A DNA stretch of 11,407 nucleotides from JACPLA01 sp035291905 (lineage in GTDB: Bacteria > Bacteroidota > Ignavibacteria > UBA10030), in NCBI GenBank assembly GCA_035291905.1, contig DATDRF010000140.1, positions 1 through 11,407 of the forward strand. Direction: 5' to 3'. This document shows positions 6,993-11,407 of the stretch, piece by piece. A program made the position numbers and the translations under genes. The notes beneath the pieces are model-generated. The model was not told the DNA's origin and ran no database searches. It worked only from the letters and a program-made list of their open reading frames with translations. How positions within the stretch are numbered: position 1 is the stretch's first letter; each line of letters starts with the position of its first letter.

Positions 6993-7977
6993 CACTTCAC
7001 TTCATTGGACGGAAGATCCGGCGATCCTCGAGCAATTTGTTCTGGGAAAGATCTCCCCGGATCATATGAATGTTCTGAATGAACATCTCAGGACGTGTCC
7101 CCAATGCCTTCACGCCGTGGAAGCGGAACGGGATTTTGTAAGATCGGTCAGAGCATACGGCCGCGATCAACTGAGGGTCCGGCTGAGGGAAAAACTGGAA
7201 CACACGCCGTCCCGTACCGTTCCGTGGCCTCATGTCTTAAGCGCAGCGGCCATTGTGCTTGTTATTGTCGGACTGGGAATCTACGGCAACTGGTGGCGAG
7301 AGCCGGATCTGATTCAATCCGAAGAACAATTGGCCGGAGAGAAACAGGTGCAGGGTCCTCCTTCACCGGCTGCGGAACAGGGCGCAGGGATTGCCGAGAA
7401 AAGACAGAAACCGGCGGAAGGCACCGGCGGTGAAACGCCGGCCGGGAAGATAACAACCGAGGGAGCAAAGACGGAAATGCGGTTGGAGGATATGGCGAAG
7501 GAGGAAAAAGAGGCGCAGGCATTGCCCGAACAGCCCGTACGCGCAGCCGACGCTAAAGAGGCAGACCACGCAGGGATTCAAGAAGGGCTCTGGGTGGATG
7601 GGACCTTTATTGACATCCGTTCGAGAGACAAGGGCGGCCGTGTCGTTGCTCGGGAAGAAGCTGCCGTCCCCGCGCCTGCCAAGAAGGGGGAGGCTCAGCA
7701 GAGTCTCATCGCTGCCCAGCAGGGGAAATACCTGTTGCAGCAGCTGCCGGAAAATCTCTTGCCAATGCAACAGAAGCAGCTTCGTAAGGGTGCCGACGCA
7801 GTTCCTACAAAGGTCGAGCCGACACGCGATGGCGCAGTTCTGACCGCCTACACCGACCTGTTCGATCTCAGGAACAAGACGGTCCAGGGAGAATTTTCGG
7901 GTGCCGATTCGCTCATCTTCATCGTGGATGGAATCAGAATTGCCTACAAGCTTTCTTCATTGCCCGTGAAGCAGTGA
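6985..7977 (+). CDS. Zinc-finger transmembrane anti-sigma factor with long charged linker
   Basis: ATG 6985 lies inside the end of the sigma gene (eight-base overlap), so translation is coupled. A longer in-frame reading back to 6697 lies wholly inside the sigma gene and is rejected. The 330-residue protein begins with an anti-sigma domain carrying H34-x3-C38-x2-C41 (HLRTCPQC). One transmembrane helix lies at about 84-101 (VLSAAAIVLVIVGLGIY). The remaining 230 residues should be periplasmic: a low-complexity P/E/K/A/G-rich linker (about 108-200), then a segment with GLWVDGTFIDI (201-211), a glutamine-rich helix (238-267), and a compact end (283-326) containing DLFDLRNKTVQGEF and SLIFIVDGIRIAYKL. 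I do not recognise this last part; it may be the stress-sensing module. It is expected to sequester the ECF factor encoded just before it. Confidence 0.87.
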   Translation: MNNTSLHWTEDPAILEQFVLGKISPDHMNVLNEHLRTCPQCLHAVEAERDFVRSVRAYGRDQLRVRLREKLEHTPSRTVPWPHVLSAAAIVLVIVGLGIYGNWWREPDLIQSEEQLAGEKQVQGPPSPAAEQGAGIAEKRQKPAEGTGGETPAGKITTEGAKTEMRLEDMAKEEKEAQALPEQPVRAADAKEADHAGIQEGLWVDGTFIDIRSRDKGGRVVAREEAAVPAPAKKGEAQQSLIAAQQGKYLLQQLPENLLPMQQKQLRKGADAVPTKVEPTRDGAVLTAYTDLFDLRNKTVQGEFSGADSLIFIVDGIRIAYKLSSLPVKQ

Positions 7978-8139
7978 TGTGTCATCCCCCGGGATGCCTC
8001 AGGCTTTCAACGCCCTTGCATAAGAATCCTCATTTCAATACCCATTCCGGTTCTCAAGTACTTGGGAAAGGATCTGACTCTGAGATTTTCCAAGAATCGC
8101 CTTACGAGATTCGGCTAAATCGAAAAGTTTCAACAGGTT

Positions 8140-8162
8140 AAGTCAAACCGGCTGCTTGACTT
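8140..8162. repeat. Inverted repeat AAGTCAA / TTGACTT overlapping a -35 element
   Basis: AAGTCAA (8140-8146) and TTGACTT (8156-8162) are perfect seven-base inverted copies nine bases apart. The right arm contains the -35 hexamer of the promoter candidate, so a protein bound here could repress or activate it. Confidence 0.45.
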
Positions 8163-8184
8163 TCTGTCCATTCATGGCTATTTT
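8156..8184 (+). promoter_or_regulatory. Sigma70-like promoter candidate for the signalling cassette
   Basis: TTGACT (8156-8161), a 17-base spacer and TATTTT (8179-8184) match the housekeeping -35/-10 consensus at five and four of six bases with ideal spacing. Transcription would start near 8191, giving an untranslated leader of about 190 bases before the small ORF at 8383. If the host uses the Bacteroidota-type promoter code this match could be fortuitous. Confidence 0.45.
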
Positions 8185-8221
8185 GGGATTCAGTGTAAAT
8201 TCAGGCGGCTCTTTTCGGCAC

Positions 8222-8352
8222 GCATCCGTGCAACGGATGCTCAAAGCGGCGAGAATCAATGCCCCTGCCTTTGATCTGAGTTGATGATGGAGAGAGACCG
8301 CGACCTCCCGTTTGTGAGCTCTCCACGCCCCCAGTTGTCATAACTGAGGGGG
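8222..8352 (+). ncRNA. Structured leader: series of hairpins, unassigned
   Basis: Successive stems can form in an RNA started near 8191: GCATCCGT/ACGGATGC (8222-8229 with 8233-8240, perfect, three-base loop); TCAAAG/CTTTGA (8241-8246 with 8269-8274); GGAGAG/CTCTCC (8289-8294 with 8319-8324); and CCCC-CAGTT/AACTG-A-GGGG (8328-8336 with 8342-8351, one bulge). The density of stems is unusual for a plain spacer and suggests a regulatory leader or small RNA. I could not match it to a known riboswitch. No conservation evidence is available. Confidence 0.35.
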
Positions 8353-8382
8353 ACCGGATCTTCACGCAACAGGAAGGCGCTG

Positions 8383-8472
8383 ATGCCGAGCACCATATGT
8401 CACCTGAGTCAGCGTAAACTCCTCTTGACCCTCCCGATTTTTTTTTCAAAAGGCGTAGTCTGTCCGGTTTGA
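8383..8472 (+). CDS. Possible 29-codon leader ORF overlapping the next start (or the true N-terminus)
   Basis: ATG 8383 has AGGAAGG (8371-8377) five bases upstream, the best ribosome site in this area. The frame encodes 29 residues (MPSTICHLSQRKLLLTLPIF, then FSKGVVCPV) and ends at TGA 8470-8472, which overlaps TTG 8469-8471 of the following gene as TTGA. It contains nine T in a row (8438-8446), a classical slippery run. A shift of -1 there, or one extra T in the RNA, would join it in frame to the downstream protein. It may be a coupling or leader peptide, a programmed-frameshift N-terminus, or the real N-terminus broken by a one-base assembly error. I cannot decide among these from the sequence. 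Confidence 0.35.
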   Translation: MPSTICHLSQRKLLLTLPIFFSKGVVCPV

Positions 8473-10106
8473 ACCCCAAAGCCTTAAATACCGCCCGTAC
8501 TGCACCTCGTCCTGTCGCCCAGAAGGACAAGGACCAGGCGCGTCAGTGTCTCATGCTTGCGGACAAGTTCCTCAAGGACGGCGACTTTGTGAAAGCCCGC
8601 GCGGAGGTGGGCAAAGCGCAGAAGCTCGATCCGTCGAATCCCTATGCATATGCCTTCCTTGATCGCATAACCTATTTTGAAGAACAGGTCAAGAAGAAAG
8701 AGGCCCACAAGAAGGACGCGGAAGAGGCGGAAAAGAGAGCCGAGGAGGAGGTAAAGAGACAAAGAGAAGAGATGGCAAGAAGGGCGGAGGAAGAGGAGGC
8801 GAGGAAGAAAGAGGAAGAGGCGAAAAAGCAAAGGGAAGCAGAGTCACAAAGGAAGGCGGAAGAAGAGGCCAGGAGGAAAGAGGAGGAGCACAAGAAGAAA
8901 GCAGAGGAAGAGGCAAGAAAGAAAGCGGAAGTGGAGAAGAAGAAAGCCGAGGAAGAAGGAAGGAAGAAGGCGGAAGGGGATAAGAGGAAGGCTGAGGAGG
9001 AGGCAAGAAAGAAGGCGGAGGAAGAAAGGCAAAAAGCTGAGGCGGCAAAACAGGTGCTCCTGCAGCAACCGAAGAAGCCCGAGGAGACGGACAAGCAACC
9101 GCCGGCAGCAAAACCGCAACCGCCTCTCCCCCGGAAGCCGGGGTCGTTGATTGACGCGGCTCGTCCATTGATTGCGGAGATGTTGTCGGCACGCTCCAAA
9201 CCCGAAGCGCAAAAAAACCCTTCGGCGCCGGCAATTGCCGATATGCTGGAACAGGTCTCCTCGCACCATTCCGCTACCGCCCCCAAGGGCGATATTGATG
9301 TCAAGCTCGATGAAATGCGCCGCCAGATCGAAATGCTCACGAAGGCACTCGACCAGGAGAGGAAAGTGCGGGAGGAGATGAACCAGCAGCAAATCAAGGG
9401 AGCGATCAAGCAGCTGCGGTCGGCCCTCGCGAAGGCGTGGGTGAACGGAGTACCGAAAGATTCCGAAGTGTCAGCCCTGCATGAAATGGCGATGTCCCTC
9501 GGGATAACGGAAGACGTCGAACAGACAATCACCAGGGAGGTGAAGCTCGACATGTACAGCCGCGCAGTGAAGGAGGTGGTGGCGAAACACAAACTCCTTC
9601 GGAATTCCTCAAGAACGCTTGAATGGCTGCGCGATGTCTACAAGGTGACTATTGCTGAATATCTGGAGTACGAATCGAAGTTCCTGATGGACCTCGTTGC
9701 GGATCAGTACAAAGGAACAATCCTCCTCGTTACGGGCGAGGAGAAGATCGCCGCAGAGCTGGGTCAGCGGCTTAAGTCGATGGGGTACGCAGTGGTGAAC
9801 GCGGTGTCCCCCGAAAACGCTCTCGAGAAGATCGAAAAAATCAATCCGCACTACGTCCTGTGTGATATGGAATTTGCAGGAGGCGCGCTGAGCGGCATCA
9901 AGTTTCTTCATGTTCTCCGCGCAAGTTCCAAGTTCAGCTACGTTCCTTTCATCATGCTGTGCCAGTCAGGCGATGTCACGCAACTTAGGTCTTCTGAGCT
10001 GCGGTCGACAGAAGGATACGTTGAGAAACCGATCGAAATGGAAAAGCTGAACCAGGTCATGAATGAGAAACTCGCGGCGTTCAGGCAGTATCTGTCATCG
10101 CTTTGA
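8469..10106 (+). CDS. TPR / long charged helix / paired helical domain protein with degenerate receiver
   Basis: The product has 545 residues from TTG 8469; the true start is uncertain. No Shine-Dalgarno site fits TTG, which may be reached by coupling from the small ORF before it. CTG 8460 with AAAAGG six bases upstream, or a frameshifted N-terminus, are alternatives. Residues 24-70 are a TPR-like helix pair (CLMLADKFLKDGDFVKARAE, AQKLDPSNPYAYAFLDRI). Residues 74-195 are almost only E, K, A and R (KKAEEEARKKAEEE) and should form a coiled coil or single long helix. A proline-rich hinge follows (200-225). Residues 311-408 hold two similar helical units, each ending in an acidic helix, resembling TerB-like modules. 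Residues 416-545 are a receiver with D466, S500 and K520, but the acid pair is T422-G423, so phosphorylation is doubtful. It is probably a cytoplasmic scaffold for the response regulator and sensor encoded next. Confidence 0.75.
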   Translation: MNPKALNTARTAPRPVAQKDKDQARQCLMLADKFLKDGDFVKARAEVGKAQKLDPSNPYAYAFLDRITYFEEQVKKKEAHKKDAEEAEKRAEEEVKRQREEMARRAEEEEARKKEEEAKKQREAESQRKAEEEARRKEEEHKKKAEEEARKKAEVEKKKAEEEGRKKAEGDKRKAEEEARKKAEEERQKAEAAKQVLLQQPKKPEETDKQPPAAKPQPPLPRKPGSLIDAARPLIAEMLSARSKPEAQKNPSAPAIADMLEQVSSHHSATAPKGDIDVKLDEMRRQIEMLTKALDQERKVREEMNQQQIKGAIKQLRSALAKAWVNGVPKDSEVSALHEMAMSLGITEDVEQTITREVKLDMYSRAVKEVVAKHKLLRNSSRTLEWLRDVYKVTIAEYLEYESKFLMDLVADQYKGTILLVTGEEKIAAELGQRLKSMGYAVVNAVSPENALEKIEKINPHYVLCDMEFAGGALSGIKFLHVLRASSKFSYVPFIMLCQSGDVTQLRSSELRSTEGYVEKPIEMEKLNQVMNEKLAAFRQYLSSL

Positions 10107-10135
10107 GAATTGGAAATGGAAGAAAGGAAGTTGGA

Positions 10136-10522
10136 ATGAGCAAAGTGATTTTGCTGGCAGAAGACGATGAAGACAACAGGGATCTTGTTCAGTTTGTTCT
10201 CATGAAGAGCAAATTGGATGTGAAACTCGTGGTCGCAGAGAATGGTGAAGAAGCCGTGAGGCTAGCCAAAGAATGCAATCCCAGCCTCATCCTGATGGAC
10301 ATGCAAATGCCGGTGATGGATGGCTGGAGCGCCATTTCACTTCTGAAAGGTGACGAGAAAACAAAAGAGATCCCGGTGATTGCGTTCACCGCACAGGCAA
10401 AGCAGGAAGATTGGGCCAGGACGCGCGAAATGGGTTGCGTAGAACATTTTACGAAGCCCATGGACCCGGAAGAACTTGTGGCGCTGGTTCAGAAATACAT
10501 GAAGGCTCAGGCAACGGTATAA
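10136..10522 (+). CDS. Single-domain CheY/DivK-like response regulator
   Basis: ATG 10136 has AAAGGA (10123-10128) seven bases upstream; a longer reading from TTG 10103 lacks such a site and is rejected. The 128-residue product is one complete receiver domain with every catalytic residue: acid pair E9-D10 (LLAEDDEDNR), phospho-acceptor D55 (ILMDMQMPVMDGW), T85 (AFTAQ) and K107 (FTKPMDPEEL). There is no output domain, so it must signal by binding a partner, as CheY, Spo0F and DivK do. It lies 29 bases after the scaffold gene and 35 before a membrane sensor, so the three are probably one operon. The likely phosphate source is that sensor or another kinase; the output is unknown. Confidence 0.93.
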   Translation: MSKVILLAEDDEDNRDLVQFVLMKSKLDVKLVVAENGEEAVRLAKECNPSLILMDMQMPVMDGWSAISLLKGDEKTKEIPVIAFTAQAKQEDWARTREMGCVEHFTKPMDPEELVALVQKYMKAQATV

Positions 10523-10557
10523 TCTCTTGAATCGGGTTGTCGACAAAGGGAAACAAT

Positions 10558-11407
10558 ATGTTTAAGTCAAAACTCTACTGGAAGGTCTTTGCGACTTTCG
10601 CAATTCTGTTGGTGATCCTCATGACGATGACCATTCTGACGCTCAACCTCCTTACGCGCATCGAGGACAACAACTCGGAAGCGTCGGCCGCCATTCCGGC
10701 GTTGAACGGCATCCAGCGGCTCAGCGTGATCCTCAATGATGCTCCCGACGCAGTGAATGAATATGCCCTCAATGGCAGTGAAACCGCCCTCGCACTCTAT
10801 CATTCCCTCGCGCGGGAGGCCGGAAGGGTCATTGCTGTCGCACGGGAGAATCTCCCCGATACGCTCTTGGCAGGCCAGGTAAGAATCGTCGGTGAGGACT
10901 TCGCTCAATGGGTGTCGAATACCGGCGACAAGAAGGTACTCCTTGGCGAGAATCGGCTCAAAAATGCGAGTTTCGAGAGAGATTTTACAGCCCTGTGCCG
11001 TATTGAGAACGAAGCACAGCTTCTCTCGAACGCAAAAACCATCCTCCGGGTGGTGCGGCAGCAAGTGACGGTACGTCAGTCTCAAAGCGTCGAGGATGCC
11101 AAGATTCTAAGCAGCACCACAGCCAATTTCATAGGCATCATCAATATTGTCATCGTCGTTTTCGCAGTCGCACTGGGTTTCGTGCTGACAGGATCGATCA
11201 CGAACCCCGTCCGCCTCCTGAAAGAGGGAACACAGAAGATCATGGAGGGGAAGTTCGAGGAGATCAAGCTCCATCGCGCCGACGAGCTTGGCGAACTGGC
11301 CGGCGACTTCAACCGCATGTCGGTCATGCTGGGGAACAACTACACGCGATTAAGTGCCTACTCGGAGTTGGTGACGGCCTTGAACAGCCATGTTGAGATC
11401 CAGGAGG
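10558..11407 (+). CDS. Membrane sensor protein with HAMP domain, N-terminal part (probable histidine kinase)
   Basis: ATG 10558 has AAAGGG (10545-10550) seven bases upstream. The frame stays open for 283 codons and runs off the window. Residues 9-31 are a first transmembrane helix (VFATFAILLVILMTMTILTL). Residues 32-190 form a helical periplasmic sensor region of about 160 residues with no cysteine pair or obvious ligand site. A second helix spans about 191-211 (FIGIINIVIVVFAVALGFVL). Residues 212-264 are a HAMP linker, with the conserved P217 (ITNPVRLL) and the DELGELAGDFNRM motif (242-254). The last residues (SAYSELVTALNSHVEI) resemble the start of a GAF domain. A histidine kinase or similar output domain is expected beyond the edge, but is not visible here. 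It probably acts with the response regulator just upstream. Confidence 0.85.
   Translation, partial: MFKSKLYWKVFATFAILLVILMTMTILTLNLLTRIEDNNSEASAAIPALNGIQRLSVILNDAPDAVNEYALNGSETALALYHSLAREAGRVIAVARENLPDTLLAGQVRIVGEDFAQWVSNTGDKKVLLGENRLKNASFERDFTALCRIENEAQLLSNAKTILRVVRQQVTVRQSQSVEDAKILSSTTANFIGIINIVIVVFAVALGFVLTGSITNPVRLLKEGTQKIMEGKFEEIKLHRADELGELAGDFNRMSVMLGNNYTRLSAYSELVTALNSHVEIQE

Larger units (their letters stand above)
7978..8382. other. 405-base gene-free stretch with promoter, inverted repeats and hairpins
   Basis: No convincing gene was found on either strand; open frames are short and lack ribosome sites. A small hairpin-forming palindrome (CATCCC-CC-GGGATG, 7983-7996) without a T run follows the anti-sigma gene and may end its transcript. 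CAAGTACTTG at 8055-8064 is a perfect palindrome. The rest holds an inverted repeat, a promoter candidate and the hairpin series listed separately. Confidence 0.5.

Noticed and set aside
8210..8260. Cyclic di-GMP (GEMM) riboswitch suggested by CACGCA and TCAAAGC pieces
   Set aside because: The conserved GEMM core and the tetraloop receptor arrangement are not present; only short fragments resemble it.
8230..8417. Degraded protein-coding remnant upstream of the scaffold gene
   Set aside because: Several frames read plausibly for 20-45 codons (for example up to TAA 8415), but each is broken by stops, none has a ribosome site and none matches a family I know; the hairpin explanation is at least as good.
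8700..9060. Purine-rich repetitive DNA as a possible repeat array
   Set aside because: Units are irregular and follow the codons of a charged helix (GAG, AAG, GCG); no conserved spacing or spacers as in CRISPR or satellite DNA.
8672..9592. 306-residue open frame on the minus strand
   Set aside because: It is rich in S, F, L and C because it is the reverse complement of the E/K/A/R-rich helix gene; no ribosome site or recognisable domain.
10567..11085. 172-residue open frame on the minus strand
   Set aside because: Antisense shadow of the membrane sensor gene, whose membrane helices and HAMP motif are clear.

Overview
The window looks like chromosomal DNA of moderate GC from a bacterium of the Bacteroidota/Ignavibacteriota side of the FCB group. 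This is inferred from protein style: an ECF sigma factor ending in a KSKKYQCRKSLE-type sigma4 helix, tandem DUF4097 proteins, a soluble REC-HisKA-HATPase hybrid regulator and zinc-finger anti-sigma factors. Acidobacteriota cannot be excluded. Clear Shine-Dalgarno sites precede most genes, which argues against core Bacteroidia. No rRNA, tRNA, CRISPR or mobile element was seen.

Region 1 (1-3741), envelope stress. A truncated LolA-like periplasmic protein gene runs leftward. Divergent from it is a four-gene operon: ECF sigma factor, membrane anti-sigma factor with a HEAT-like periplasmic domain, and two paralogous exported DUF4097 proteins. Two rho-independent terminators in a row close it.

Region 2 (3787-4952), soluble signalling protein. 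A REC-HisKA-HATPase hybrid starts at TTG 3787. Its phospho-accepting histidine is alanine and one REC acid-pocket aspartate is asparagine, so it looks like a pseudokinase.

Region 3 (4918-7977), a second ECF system. A VWA-domain lipoprotein gene (leftward) and an ECF sigma/anti-sigma pair (rightward) share a short divergent control region with two facing GGAACT motifs, the classic ECF -35 sequence. This suggests that the sigma factor controls both itself and the lipoprotein.

Region 4 (7978-11407), a signalling cassette. A 405-base gap holds an inverted repeat, a plausible promoter and several hairpins. It leads into a 29-codon ORF with a good Shine-Dalgarno site and a run of nine T, whose stop overlaps the likely TTG start of the next gene (TTGA). 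That gene encodes a TPR/long charged helix/paired helical-domain protein with a degenerate receiver. A CheY/DivK-like response regulator and a membrane HAMP sensor, cut by the window edge, follow at short spacing.

The most distinctive signals are the pseudokinase hybrid, the leader/slippery-run arrangement at 8383-8472 with the structured DNA before it, the degenerate-receiver scaffold protein and the mirrored ECF promoter. None amounts to a proven new system from sequence alone.
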